From contig QIGN01000053.1 in assembly GCA_003228955.1 (NCBI GenBank), positions 1 through 35,330 of the forward strand: DNA of 35,330 nt, read 5' to 3'. Source of the DNA: Hyphomicrobiales bacterium (GTDB lineage: Bacteria > Pseudomonadota > Alphaproteobacteria > Rhizobiales > Methyloligellaceae). The position numbers and the translations under genes are program-made. Numbering within the stretch: position 1 is the stretch's first letter; each line of letters opens with the position of its first letter. This document shows positions 16,403 to 25,367 of this stretch, piece by piece. The notes under the pieces were generated by a model that was given only the letters and a program-made list of their open reading frames with translations, was not told where the DNA came from and did not search any database.

Positions 16403-17440
16403 ATGTTATCAGGTCTCGTCGGTGTCATATCCAATGATATGGCGATCGATCTTGGTACGGCTAATACCCTGGTTTATGTGCCAGGCCGGGGCATTGTTCT
16501 GGAAGAGCCTTCCGTGGTCGCTTTCGGCGTTGAGCAGGGCGCGCAGAAAGTCATCGCCGTCGGCCGGGAAGCCAAGGCCATGCTTGGCCGCACGCCTGAT
16601 TCAGTCGAATGCGTGCAGCCCATGCGGGATGGCGTAATTGCCGACTTCGTGGCTGCGGAAGAGATGATTAAATATTTCATCCGCCGCGTGCATAACCGCA
16701 AGACCCTCATCAGCCCGAGAATCATGATTTGCGTGCCTGCCGACGCGACACCGGTGGAACGCCGCGCGGTGCAGGAGGCGGCGCTGTCCGCAGGCGCGCG
16801 CAAGATTTATCTTATCCAGGAGCCTGTCGCCGCGGCGATCGGTGTGGGTTTGCCGGTTTCAGAGCCGCGCGGGGCGATGGTCGTCGATATCGGCGGCGGG
16901 ACCACCGACATTGCCGTCATGTCTCTTGGCGGCATCATTTATTCCCGCTCGATACGGACAGCGGGGAACGCGTTCGACGAGGCGATCATAAATTATATCC
17001 GCAAGACGCATGATCTTCTGATCGGGCAGTCGAGCGCTGAAAGGATCAAGATCGAAGCGGGAACCGCGATTGCCCGGGCCAATGGCAAGGCCGTCGAGAT
17101 ACACATCAAGGGGCGTGATCTGAAAAAGGGCAGGCCAAACCAGATTTCCCTCGGGCCGCCGGATATTGCCGAGGCTCTGGCACTGCCGCTGGCGCGTGTC
17201 GCCGACGGCGTCAAGATCGCGCTGGAACAAATTGAACCGGAGATTGCCGCCGACATCTATGAAGACGGTATCTACCTCACGGGCGGCGGCGCCTTGCTTG
17301 ACAAGATAAGCACCAAGCTCTCCAGAGATACCGGTGTCAAATATATTACGCCGGAGGACCCGTTGCGGTGTGTCGCAATCGGAACCGGCCGGGCACTGGA
17401 GCAACTGGAGGACATAAAGGATCTGCTGGCGCATGTGTAG
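16403..17440 (+). CDS. mreB: Rod shape-determining actin homologue MreB
   Basis: This 345-residue cytoplasmic ATPase forms membrane-bound filaments that orient the elongation machinery for the peptidoglycan side wall. The actin-fold motifs are present: phosphate 1 DLGTANTLVYVPGRG (from residue 15), connect 1, phosphate 2 DIGGGTTDIAVMSLGG, and the adenosine motif LTGGGALL. The N-terminal MLSGLVGVIS is the usual amphipathic/hydrophobic membrane contact. Start ATG 16403 follows AAAGGCGG. It is the first gene of mreB-mreC-mreD-mrdA-rodA, all on one strand with short gaps. Confidence 0.97.
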   Translation: MLSGLVGVISNDMAIDLGTANTLVYVPGRGIVLEEPSVVAFGVEQGAQKVIAVGREAKAMLGRTPDSVECVQPMRDGVIADFVAAEEMIKYFIRRVHNRKTLISPRIMICVPADATPVERRAVQEAALSAGARKIYLIQEPVAAAIGVGLPVSEPRGAMVVDIGGGTTDIAVMSLGGIIYSRSIRTAGNAFDEAIINYIRKTHDLLIGQSSAERIKIEAGTAIARANGKAVEIHIKGRDLKKGRPNQISLGPPDIAEALALPLARVADGVKIALEQIEPEIAADIYEDGIYLTGGGALLDKISTKLSRDTGVKYITPEDPLRCVAIGTGRALEQLEDIKDLLAHV

Positions 17441-17530
17441 TGAGGCGGGCGTTCGCGCGGGAGATTAAAGAGGCCAGCGGGCAAGGTTTTCATCTGACGC
17501 GCCATCGGGCTATGCTGGCGTGAGTTGCCA

Positions 17531-18514
17531 ATGCGCGGTTACGCGCTTGTTGAGTGTGTGTTTATGCGTCGCAAGAGATCAGCAAGGAAGCCGAATGGCC
17601 GGAAGAAAGGCCTGGCAGGAGGGTGGATGCTTTTCACCCTTTATTTCATTGGCGTGACTCTCCTTGTCCTCAGCCGTCTTGAAAATAGTCAGATACGTGA
17701 GATACGCGGTCTGTTGACAGATCTCGTGTCTCCGGTTCTGCAAGTGGCGTCGCAACCGGCCATCTATGCGCGGCGCAGCAAGGAACAGCTTGTCGATTAT
17801 CTCGATCTGTTCGACGAACTGGACCGCCTCAAGGAAGAAAACCAGAATTTGCGGCACTGGCAATGGCAGGCAAAGCGCCTGGAGCGGCGCCTGGTGCAAT
17901 ATCGCAAACTATTGAGTGCCGTTGAAGAGCCGGCGTTGAAATTCGCAACGGGGCCGGTCATTGCCGATGCGCGCGGGCCGTTCGCGCGCAGTGTTCTCAT
18001 CAATCTTGGCAAGGCGAATGGGGTCAGGAACGGCTATGCGGTTATCAATCGAGACGGATTTGTCGGGCGTATCGTTCACTCGGGCGACAATGCGTCGCGC
18101 GCCATTCTCCTGAACGACCTCAACTCTCGCATCCCCGTCCTCGTTGGCCCCGCTGCCGTGCGTGCGGTTCTGGTTGGGGATAACAGCGCCCGGCCCCGCC
18201 TGGAGTTTCTGCCCAATAGCGCCAAGGTTTATGAAGGCGATGAAGTGTCGACATCGGGTCATGGCGGTTTGCTGCCACGCGGTTTGCGGATCGGTGCGGT
18301 TGTTCCTGGTTCCGGCAACGCGTACCGGGTGCGTCCCCACGCGACACTGGGCGAGCTGGAATATGTCAGTGTGTTGTTTTTCGACACACCTGTCGTCATT
18401 GCACGGGATGCTCCGGCTGGCGGCAAGGAGCGGACTCTTTCTCAACGTGAAGAAAAGCTGCAAACACAGGCGCGCGGGAAGCTTCATGCCAAGGCCGGGA
18501 CACAGGCGCGCTGA
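17531..18514 (+). CDS. mreC: Rod shape-determining protein MreC
   Basis: This protein of about 327 residues connects cytoplasmic MreB to the periplasmic elongasome. A basic N-terminus (RRKRSARKPNGRKK) precedes one membrane segment (about residues 32-50, GWMLFTLYFIGVTLLVLSRL). A periplasmic coiled coil (about 85-125, DELDRLKEENQNLRHW) and the double beta-barrel domain follow, with GPVIADARGPFARSVLINLGKANGV and GFVGRIVHSGD. The C-terminal 40 residues are polar and variable. The start is uncertain: ATG 17531 has a weak GTGAG, while ATG 17564 (MRRKRSA) and TTG 17525 are alternatives. mreD follows after 32 bases. Confidence 0.9.
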   Translation: MRGYALVECVFMRRKRSARKPNGRKKGLAGGWMLFTLYFIGVTLLVLSRLENSQIREIRGLLTDLVSPVLQVASQPAIYARRSKEQLVDYLDLFDELDRLKEENQNLRHWQWQAKRLERRLVQYRKLLSAVEEPALKFATGPVIADARGPFARSVLINLGKANGVRNGYAVINRDGFVGRIVHSGDNASRAILLNDLNSRIPVLVGPAAVRAVLVGDNSARPRLEFLPNSAKVYEGDEVSTSGHGGLLPRGLRIGAVVPGSGNAYRVRPHATLGELEYVSVLFFDTPVVIARDAPAGGKERTLSQREEKLQTQARGKLHAKAGTQAR

Positions 18515-18546
18515 CAGGCGCTATTGAAAAAGGGGAGGGCGGAAGG

Positions 18547-19047
18547 TTGATCAAAGGAATTGTGCCCAGCCTTGTTCTGTTCCTCGCGGTGGCGTTGGCG
18601 GCAGTCCCCTGGGCCCTGCCCGCGGCAGCCGCCTTCATATTGCCGTTGCTCCTGATAATTTTCGTTTTTGTGCTGGCGATGCTGCAAAAGAGCGAACTGC
18701 CGGCCGTGCCGGTATTCGCCGCCGGGTTGCTGATGGATGTATTGACCGCGGGCCCGCTCGGATACTGGGCCGTCATTTTCCTTCTGACCCACACGCTTGC
18801 GGGTGTTTATTCGAGGCGCACCCGGCAAAAACGCTTCACCAATCTGTGGCTTGCCTTCGCCGCAACCGCGGCGGTGGCGGCCATTTTCGGCTGGGCGCTC
18901 GCCTCGATTTACTTTGTGCGGATAATTGACTGGCAACCGATGTTTATCGGCGGCGCCGTGGCGATTGCGCTGTTTCCTCTCATCGCATGGCCGGTGCGCC
19001 ACTTGCTCGGCCTTGTGCCGGCGGCCCGGTTTTCCAGGCAGGGCTGA
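18547..19047 (+). CDS. mreD: Rod shape-determining protein MreD
   Basis: This 166-residue integral membrane protein of the elongasome has about five hydrophobic segments, including VPSLVLFLAVALAAVPWAL, AAFILPLLLIIFVFVLAML and YWAVIFLLTHTLAGVY. PVFAAGLLMDVLTAGPLG is the MreD signature region. The start is a TTG at 18547, chosen because a strong purine-rich ribosome-binding site (GGGGAGGGCGGAAGG) runs up to it and the protein then begins LIKGIVPSLV, as MreD proteins do. The gene sits between mreC and mrdA, 3 bases before the latter, so co-translation is likely. Confidence 0.9.
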   Translation: MIKGIVPSLVLFLAVALAAVPWALPAAAAFILPLLLIIFVFVLAMLQKSELPAVPVFAAGLLMDVLTAGPLGYWAVIFLLTHTLAGVYSRRTRQKRFTNLWLAFAATAAVAAIFGWALASIYFVRIIDWQPMFIGGAVAIALFPLIAWPVRHLLGLVPAARFSRQG

Positions 19048-19050
19048 ACC

Positions 19051-20925
19051 ATGGCGGCGCCAGATCATCGCATCATCAGAAACCGGAGATTTACGCGCCG
19101 TGTGCTGATGCTCGGGGCCGGTCAGCTGGGGTTGTTTGGCGTGCTCGGGTGGAGGTTGCGTCAGCTTCAGGTGCTCGAAGCGCCGAAATACGCGCTTCTT
19201 GCGGAAGAGAACCGGATCAACATCCAGCTTATGGCGCCGAGCCGGGGGCTTATTTTCGACCGGTTCGGCAAGCCGGTGGCCAGCAACGCGGATGCCATGC
19301 GGGTCTTCATTGTTCCGGACCTTTCGAACGACATTGAATACTCCTTGCGTCAGCTCAACGGCGTCATCCCCATTCCGGACCGCGTAGCTGAGCGTGTATT
19401 ACGCCTGGCGCGGCGGCAAAGTTCCTATATTCCCATCGTTGTCGCTGACGATCTGAGCTGGCAGCAATTCGCCCAGGTGAATGTGCTCGCACCGAGTTTG
19501 CCAGGGGTGCAGACCGACATTTTGTCCGTGCGCCAGTATCACGACGGCAAGGACATGGCGCATATCGTCGGCTATGTGGGCGCGGCGGACACGGCCGAAG
19601 TGAACGAAGACCCCGTGACCCGGCTGCCGGGATTTCGCGTTGGCAAGAGCGGTGTGGAACTGGGATTCGAACGCAAACTGCGCGGCAAGGCCGGCATCAT
19701 CAAACTTGAGGTCGATGCCAGAGGCCGGGCGATCCGCAAACTGGATACGCTGCAAAGCCAGCAGGGCAGGGAACTGGTTCTGACCATCGATCAGGAAATC
19801 CAGAACAAGGCAATGGTCCGGCTGGAAGGCCTGCGCCGCGCCGCCGTCGTCGCGCTGGATGCGCGCAACGGCGAAGTGCTTGTCATGGCGTCTACCCCCA
19901 GTTTTGATCCCAACGCGATCATCAGCGGACTGAAAGGGGGCCAGTGGGCATCGATGGCCGAACTGGAAGATGATCCGCTCACCAACAAGGCCATTCGCGG
20001 CCAGTACCCTCCAGGCTCGACATTCAAGATGGTAACGGCCCTCGCCGGGCTGGAATCGGGCCTGATCACCCCCAAGACGAAGTTTCAGTGCTATGGCGGG
20101 TTTTCCTACTCCAATGCCTATTTCGGCTGCTGGAAGAAGCGCGGCCACCGGTCGGTGCAGATGCGCAAGGCCCTCAAGGAGTCCTGCGACGTGTATTTCT
20201 ACAATGTCGCGCTGCGCATCGGCATTACGAAGCTCTCCGCCATGGGCCGCAAGCTCGGGCTCGGCCAGACCTATGAATTCGGTATGCCGCAGCAAAAACC
20301 CGGCGTCATGCCGACACCGGGGTGGAAGCGGGCGACGCTGGGTGAGAAATGGTATGGGGGCGAGACCGTCATTGCCGGTATCGGTCAGGGCTATGTGCTG
20401 ACGACGCCGCTGCAGCTGGCGGTGATGACGGCGCGTATCGCGTCGGGCCGCGAAATAATTCCGCGCATCGTGCGCCCGGAACCTGGAGAACAAATTGAAT
20501 CCCCCAGGAAGCTCGATATCCGTCCGGAATATCTGGAGCTTGTACGCGAGGGCATGTGGGCGGTCGTCAATGAAGGCGGCGGTACGGCCGGGCGCGCGCG
20601 CATTCCCATTGCCGGAGTGGAAATGGCCGGAAAAACCGGAACCTCCCAGGTCAATACAGCTTCGAGTGGACCCCATGGCCCGCTGCTCATATGGGAACAG
20701 CGCGATCATGCGCTTTTTGTCGGCTATGCCCCGGCGGATAATCCGCGCTACGCGGTCGCGGCGATTGTTGAGCATGGCGGCAGCGGGTCGCGCGCGGCCG
20801 CGCCGGTCGTGCGCGACATCATGACGGCTCTGATGGAGCGAGACCCCGTTTCACGCCCCGCATATGTCGCACGCAATGACGCGCCCAGGACGGCGCGGCA
20901 TGAGCGCCGCCGGGGTGAGGGCTGA
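19051..20925 (+). CDS. mrdA: Penicillin-binding protein 2, elongation transpeptidase
   Basis: This 624-residue class B PBP cross-links peptidoglycan during side-wall growth, working with RodA. A membrane anchor lies at about residues 17-35. The PBP dimer domain (about 60-235) starts with MAPSRGLIFDRFGKPVASN. The transpeptidase domain has SxxK at Ser323-Lys326 (PPGSTFKMV), SxD/N as SCD at 378-380, and KTG at 528-530 (AGKTGTSQ). Length is typical. It follows mreD by 3 bases and is followed by rodA after one base, so PBP2 and its partner glycosyltransferase are made together. Confidence 0.96.
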   Translation: MAAPDHRIIRNRRFTRRVLMLGAGQLGLFGVLGWRLRQLQVLEAPKYALLAEENRINIQLMAPSRGLIFDRFGKPVASNADAMRVFIVPDLSNDIEYSLRQLNGVIPIPDRVAERVLRLARRQSSYIPIVVADDLSWQQFAQVNVLAPSLPGVQTDILSVRQYHDGKDMAHIVGYVGAADTAEVNEDPVTRLPGFRVGKSGVELGFERKLRGKAGIIKLEVDARGRAIRKLDTLQSQQGRELVLTIDQEIQNKAMVRLEGLRRAAVVALDARNGEVLVMASTPSFDPNAIISGLKGGQWASMAELEDDPLTNKAIRGQYPPGSTFKMVTALAGLESGLITPKTKFQCYGGFSYSNAYFGCWKKRGHRSVQMRKALKESCDVYFYNVALRIGITKLSAMGRKLGLGQTYEFGMPQQKPGVMPTPGWKRATLGEKWYGGETVIAGIGQGYVLTTPLQLAVMTARIASGREIIPRIVRPEPGEQIESPRKLDIRPEYLELVREGMWAVVNEGGGTAGRARIPIAGVEMAGKTGTSQVNTASSGPHGPLLIWEQRDHALFVGYAPADNPRYAVAAIVEHGGSGSRAAAPVVRDIMTALMERDPVSRPAYVARNDAPRTARHERRRGEG

Positions 20926-20926
20926 C

Positions 20927-22072
20927 ATGTTTGCCGGTTCCCTCGATACACCGCAGTTGAATTTTAGCGAGAAGCTCCTTGCCCTGAACTGGATATTCAT
21001 CGCTTTGATAACCGCACTCGCCGGCGTTGGCGCGGCGGCGCTTTATTCGGTGGCCGGCGGCTCCCTTACGCCCTGGGCGGAAGCCCATGTGATCCGTTAT
21101 TGCCTGGGCCTTGGATTGCTGTTCGCCGTGGCTCTGACGGACATCAAGGTGTGGGTGCGGCTGGCCTATCCGGTCTATCTGCTGGCGCTTCTGCTTCTTG
21201 TAATGGTTCCATTCCTGGGGATTGAAAGCAGCGGAGCGCAGCGCTGGCTGAGTTTGGGCGGTGTCAATCTGCAACCCGCCGAACTCATGAAGGTGGCCCT
21301 GGTCCTGGCCCTGGCGCGCTATTACGAATGGCTGCCCCCCAGACATATTTCAAACCCGCTGGCGCTGATGGTGCCGGCGGTCATGATCGGCGTTCCGGTC
21401 GCGCTGGTTGTGTTACAGCCCGATCTGGGTACCGCGGTGCTGTTTGCCGCGGTTGGCGGCGGAATGCTGTTTCTTGCCGGAGCAAGCTGGATCTACTTTG
21501 TGTTCGGCATCACCGGCGTGCTGGGGGCGCTGCCATTCCTCTGGAATTCCTTATACGACTATCAAAAAGTGCGGGTCATGACCTTCCTCGATCCGGATAA
21601 GGATCCTCTTGGCGCGGGCTATCATATCCTTCAGTCAAAAATTGCCCTGGGTTCGGGGGGCGTCATGGGCAAGGGCTATCTGAAGGGAACGCAGAGTCAG
21701 CTGGACTTCCTGCCGGAAAAACATACGGATTTCATTTTCACGATGTTCGCGGAGGAAATGGGTTTTGTCGGGTCGCTGGGCCTGCTGGCCCTCTATCTTC
21801 TTGTTCTGATGTCCATTGTCTATATGGCGCTGCGCTGCCGGACCCAGTTCGCCCGGCTTGTCGCCGCCGGCGTCGGAATCACAATGTTCGTCTATGTCTT
21901 CATCAATGTCGCCATGGTCATGGGGCTCGTGCCCGTCGTTGGCGTGCCGCTGCCTCTTGTCTCTTATGGCGGCACCTCGATGATTACCCTGATGTTCGGT
22001 TTCGGCCTTGTACTCAATGCCCATTTGCACCGCAGGACCAGGTTCAGGCCCCACGAGGTCGGGGTCATCTGA
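20927..22072 (+). CDS. rodA: RodA, SEDS peptidoglycan glycosyltransferase
   Basis: This polytopic protein of about 381 residues of the SEDS family polymerises glycan strands for cell elongation in complex with PBP2. It has about ten membrane segments. Conserved elements include SSGAQRWLSLGGVNLQPAELMK and LQPDLGTAVLF. Further on are the large periplasmic loop with FLPEKHTDFIFTMFAEEMGF (which holds the catalytic Asp region) and GVPLPLVSYGGTSM near the C-terminus. The start ATG 20927 lies one base after the mrdA stop, with GGGGTGAGGG in front; earlier in-frame ATGs (20864, 20900) would lie within mrdA and add residues not usual for RodA. Confidence 0.95.
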   Translation: MFAGSLDTPQLNFSEKLLALNWIFIALITALAGVGAAALYSVAGGSLTPWAEAHVIRYCLGLGLLFAVALTDIKVWVRLAYPVYLLALLLLVMVPFLGIESSGAQRWLSLGGVNLQPAELMKVALVLALARYYEWLPPRHISNPLALMVPAVMIGVPVALVVLQPDLGTAVLFAAVGGGMLFLAGASWIYFVFGITGVLGALPFLWNSLYDYQKVRVMTFLDPDKDPLGAGYHILQSKIALGSGGVMGKGYLKGTQSQLDFLPEKHTDFIFTMFAEEMGFVGSLGLLALYLLVLMSIVYMALRCRTQFARLVAAGVGITMFVYVFINVAMVMGLVPVVGVPLPLVSYGGTSMITLMFGFGLVLNAHLHRRTRFRPHEVGVI

Positions 22073-22161
22073 TTGCGCCCTTTCCCGCCGTCTGGACAGG
22101 CTTGCACCGACGGTGATATGGGAAGGGCCATGGGGCCTCTTTCGGGCCCTTTCAACACTAA

Positions 22162-22237
<76 letters not shown>

Positions 22238-22489
22238 TTGTTTTCAACTATTCGGATCGCTATTTTTTCCCTCCAGGTTACATCTGAGGTAACAATCACT
22301 TCCCTGGTATTGTTTCTCGCCGTTTGGTTTTCGCTCGGTGCACTGAATGCGGCGATCGCGCTTGAAGATTTTTTTCGAATACCAAATGACCAACCTTCGC
22401 TCCGCAAGCGATGATCGTATACAAAATGTTGGCAAATTCTCGCTGTGGCCCGGCTCAGCCTTCTTCCTGCAAAGTTTTGGGATGCCGCG

Positions 22490-22708
22490 ATGGAGTATGA
22501 GGCTAAAGGAGACAGAGGATCTAAGGGTCCGTTGGCGGCGTTTATAGTCGCCATGGTTTTTTGTTGCATTGCGATTGTTCTCGCGGCAATGGGATTGTTG
22601 GGCGGTATCGGCGGATGGCTGTTTGGCGGGAGTTGGTTGTGGCTCGTTCTGGTCGCGGCTATTATGATCGCATACCTGCTGTTCTGGCCGCCTGAAGCGA
22701 AAACTTAA
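22490..22708 (+). CDS. Small inner-membrane protein of unknown function
   Basis: This is a 72-residue protein beginning MEYEAKGDRGSKGPL, with two hydrophobic segments (about residues 16-40, AAFIVAMVFCCIAIVLAAMGLLGG, and 46-66, WLWLVLVAAIMIAYLLFW) and a short polar tail. The ATG at 22490 has GGGA about 8 bases upstream; a GTG at 22445 would add 15 residues. It stands alone between tRNA-Lys and the convergent cytochrome gene, in a stretch with lower GC than the mre operon. I do not recognise a family. Confidence 0.55.
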   Translation: MEYEAKGDRGSKGPLAAFIVAMVFCCIAIVLAAMGLLGGIGGWLFGGSWLWLVLVAAIMIAYLLFWPPEAKT

Positions 22709-22821
22709 AGCTACAATGCCGGCACCGTTTGACACACCTTATTGTCCGTCATCAGGTAATTCGGGACGATTTGCGGGTTGAGCAAATTGAGTGTCTGGCT
22801 TTTTGCCTCAGCCACGCAATA

Positions 22822-23172
22822 TCAGGGCAATAGACCGCGCTTCCTGAGCCGTTCTTTCTGCGTGTCGGGTCCGACAAATTTGGCCAAGTAGCCGAGGATC
22901 AGTTTTTCATCCTCCGACTCCAGGGCCTCCATCTCCTGCTCATCATACATCCATGAGAGCGTTTCGGACCAGCCTGGCCGGGTCAGGCCCTGCTGCACGA
23001 CAAGCCCGAGGGAGTGGCAGGCGCTGCAATAAGCGACAACCTCATCGCGCCCCGGAGCATCGGGCAAGCCGTAAAATTCGTCCTCGGCCGCTACGGCCGG
23101 GCCGGCCATTACGATACCTGCCAGTATCGCAATGGCCAGACAGGCCGAAGCCAACACATAAGGATGCCGCAT
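22822..23172 (-). CDS. Periplasmic monoheme c-type cytochrome (SorB-like)
   Basis: This 116-residue protein has a cleavable signal peptide (about residues 1-29, ending AVAA) and one heme-binding site CSACH (Cys49, Cys52, His53). A helical region after it holds methionines (TLSWMYDEQEMEAL) that may supply the sixth iron ligand. Small cytochromes of this kind take electrons from periplasmic sulfite dehydrogenases of the SorAB type. The gene begins 6 bases after the molybdoenzyme gene on the same strand, so the pair is almost certainly co-transcribed and functionally linked. The family is supported by motif and context; sulfite as the electron source is inferred. Confidence 0.82.
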   Translation of the reverse strand: MRHPYVLASACLAIAILAGIVMAGPAVAAEDEFYGLPDAPGRDEVVAYCSACHSLGLVVQQGLTRPGWSETLSWMYDEQEMEALESEDEKLILGYLAKFVGPDTQKERLRKRGLLP

Positions 23173-23178
23173 GAGGCT

Positions 23179-24474
23179 TTAGCCAACCGTCACGGCAACG
23201 CGGTGCATCGAATTGTTCATGTAACCCTTCGGGTTCCATGCGATGGCATGAGGCTGGCTGACGCCTTTCGAGTCCGTCGCCTTTGCCCATATCTCGTAAT
23301 ATCCCTCCTGTGGGAACGCGACCTCGGTACGCCAGTTCTGCCAGGCATAAGGATTGATGGGCGCATCCAGTGATGCCTTCTGCCACGTCGCGCCGAAATC
23401 AATCGAGATCTGGATGTCTTTCACTGTGCGGTCACCGGCCCAGGCATGTCCGCGAACCTCTATCTTCTTGTCCGAGGTTTTGATGCCGGTTGGCGGGTTC
23501 GTGATAATCGACTTGATGATCATTGATTCGATGAGCACCATTTTCTTCTTGTCGACCTTATCCCCGGGCGCCACGGGACTTGGCGGCAGGCGGTATGCGG
23601 CGCCGGTCATTTTAGGGCCGTCATGGATGACGTCGCGCAGATAAACCCGCGTCAGCCACTTCTGCGAGAATGATCCTGGCCAGCCCGGTATAATCAGCCG
23701 GACCGGCGCTCCGTTCATGGGGTGGATCAGCCCGTCATTCTGGGCGAATGCAATCATGTTTTGCGGTTGCATTGCCTTTTCGATTGGCACGCCGCGCGAT
23801 ATGGGCAGTTTGCCCGGTTTGCCTGACAGATGCGTGTCGGCGCCGACATGAGCGGTGTAAATGGCGTTCTTTTTCACGCCTGCTGCCTTGAGCACGTCAA
23901 CCAGTCTTACGCCCGTCCATTTGGAGCAGGCCACCGCGCCGTAGGTCCACTGGTTGCCCTTTGCTGGCGGGTTAAAAAAGCCACGACCATTGCCGCCGCA
24001 TTCGATCTGAAGCGCCGCTGTCACGACCTCGAACTTCTTTTTCAAATCGTCGATGGAGAGAGTCATGGGCTTGTCGACCAGACCGTCGATTCTGAGTTCC
24101 CAGCCCTTGGCGTCAAAGCTCTCCGGCGCAATGCCATTATTGCGGATGAAATGATTTTTGGTCGGCGTGATCGCGTCATCCAGGAATTGTGGAAGCGTTT
24201 CTGCGTTAACAGGGCGGTCGTTGAAGACGGTCAGGCCGTCCTTGCCTTTAATCATGTCTTGCCCGGCAAACGCGACAGGAATGAAATTGGCCGGCATGTT
24301 GCGGTGGAAGGGAATAGTTGCCCCGACCATGGCGCCCATGGTCGCGAGGCCCGCGCGTTTCAGAAACCCACGCCTGTCGGAATGGGTTTCACGTCCGAAA
24401 AGAAGCTTGTCAGCCTCCTCCGGGTTTTTCCGGTAAAGTTCGAATAAACCTTTGTCAGTGATTTTCTTAAGCAT
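23179..24474 (-). CDS. Tat-exported sulfite-oxidase-family molybdoenzyme (SorA/SoxC-like)
   Basis: This 431-residue periplasmic oxidoreductase is expected to oxidise sulfite to sulfate and pass electrons to cytochrome c. The N-terminus has a twin-arginine signal (SDRRGFLKRAGLAT, Arg34-Arg35) after an unusually long charged n-region of about 32 residues. The molybdopterin domain contains the probable Mo ligand Cys159 in ALQIECGGNGRGFF, followed by WTYGAVACSKWTGVRL and PVRLIIPGWPGSFSQKWL. A C-terminal dimerisation domain includes EVRGHAWAGDRTVKDIQISID. It has no own heme domain, consistent with the separate cytochrome downstream. An ECF-type promoter lies about 63 bases upstream. A SoxC-like role in thiosulfate oxidation is less likely because no other sox genes are present. 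Confidence 0.88.
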   Translation of the reverse strand: MLKKITDKGLFELYRKNPEEADKLLFGRETHSDRRGFLKRAGLATMGAMVGATIPFHRNMPANFIPVAFAGQDMIKGKDGLTVFNDRPVNAETLPQFLDDAITPTKNHFIRNNGIAPESFDAKGWELRIDGLVDKPMTLSIDDLKKKFEVVTAALQIECGGNGRGFFNPPAKGNQWTYGAVACSKWTGVRLVDVLKAAGVKKNAIYTAHVGADTHLSGKPGKLPISRGVPIEKAMQPQNMIAFAQNDGLIHPMNGAPVRLIIPGWPGSFSQKWLTRVYLRDVIHDGPKMTGAAYRLPPSPVAPGDKVDKKKMVLIESMIIKSIITNPPTGIKTSDKKIEVRGHAWAGDRTVKDIQISIDFGATWQKASLDAPINPYAWQNWRTEVAFPQEGYYEIWAKATDSKGVSQPHAIAWNPKGYMNNSMHRVAVTVG

Positions 24475-24536
24475 TCTGTCCCTCCCTTGATCGAGCCGGC
24501 ACAGGATTCGTTCCTGAAAGAGCTCATTAAGGAAGA

Positions 24537-24562
24537 AACGTTTCGCAGTGCGTATTTATTCC
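24537..24562 (-). promoter_or_regulatory. ECF sigma-type promoter of the sulfite dehydrogenase genes
   Basis: Reading the minus strand, GGAAT (24562-24558), a 17-base spacer and CGTT (24540-24537) form the GGAA-N16/17-CGTT pattern typical of alphaproteobacterial ECF sigma factors. It lies in the 119-base gap between the anti-sigma gene and the molybdoenzyme gene, about 63 bases before the start codon. This is a proper distance for a 5' leader. Confidence 0.65.
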
Positions 24563-24593
24563 CTCGAAAAGAACAGTTTTTCAATAATACTTT

Positions 24594-25367
24594 TCAGGCG
24601 CGGCAGGGTGGACTCGTCAGGCGTGCCTGAGCGAGTTGCAGGCGGGTGCCGCTATCCAGCTCCTGGCCCGATCTCAGGGCCTTCTCTACGGCGCTGGCAA
24701 GGCTATTAAAGCGTGTCTTCGCCATGCCGTCGGCCATAAGCGCGAATGCGTCCTGTTTGATTTCCCATGTCTGAAACAGAAGAGAGGGCGAGAAACCTTT
24801 CCCGTCGAGGGCGATACCAGCCGGGAAGACATAGAGGCTCACACGGCAACCGCGCGTCCCTTCGTATCCGATTCGCAATATCCGCCGCCCCGAAAATTCC
24901 ATCTCATCAAATCCAGTGAATGTCAGGCGGGCGGACTTCAGATCAAGCGGCAGCAGTTTTGCAACATCACGGGCGGAAACCAGACTCACACCCGCTTCGC
25001 GCTTCTGGAAAGACCAGCTTGTGTGATGTTTTTGCAGGAAGGCGGCCCACCGAACCTCCGCCGGTTCCACCCAGGCATTGAGATAAAGCATCGTGGTAAC
25101 CGTCATAATGGCAATACTCGCCGCCGCGGCCATGGCAATCCGTCCAAGCGGAAACCCGTCCTGTTCGGGGAGCTTGAGCTTTCGATCAGGTATGATCTCC
25201 GCCACAGCGGCCTTCATTTCACGTAATGTCGCAATCTGCGAGGCTATCACCGGGCTGTCGACCGCCGCCCTCGAGACGCTGGCCTCATCGCCACGCGACA
25301 GCTCGCCGTCGACATAGGCGTTCAGTGTTTCGGCTCTGATATTTGTCTGGCTCATCATTCTTGTCAT
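24594..25367 (-). CDS. Membrane-bound anti-sigma factor
   Basis: This is a 257-residue protein with a cytoplasmic N-terminal anti-sigma domain (about residues 10-65, TLNAYVDGELSRGDEA, a typical start of the fold), one membrane segment (about 76-96, IAMAAAASIAIMTVTTMLYL) and a periplasmic domain of about 155 residues. There is no HxxxCxxC zinc motif. The periplasmic domain (DVAKLLPLDLKSARLTF... RGCRVSLYVFP) resembles that of other transmembrane anti-sigma factors of the RsiW/ChrR-neighbour type, but I cannot assign it further. The start codon overlaps the sigma stop (ATGA). It is expected to hold the ECF sigma inactive until a periplasmic signal arrives; sulfite is the obvious candidate from context. 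Confidence 0.8.
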   Translation of the reverse strand: MTRMMSQTNIRAETLNAYVDGELSRGDEASVSRAAVDSPVIASQIATLREMKAAVAEIIPDRKLKLPEQDGFPLGRIAMAAAASIAIMTVTTMLYLNAWVEPAEVRWAAFLQKHHTSWSFQKREAGVSLVSARDVAKLLPLDLKSARLTFTGFDEMEFSGRRILRIGYEGTRGCRVSLYVFPAGIALDGKGFSPSLLFQTWEIKQDAFALMADGMAKTRFNSLASAVEKALRSGQELDSGTRLQLAQARLTSPPCRA

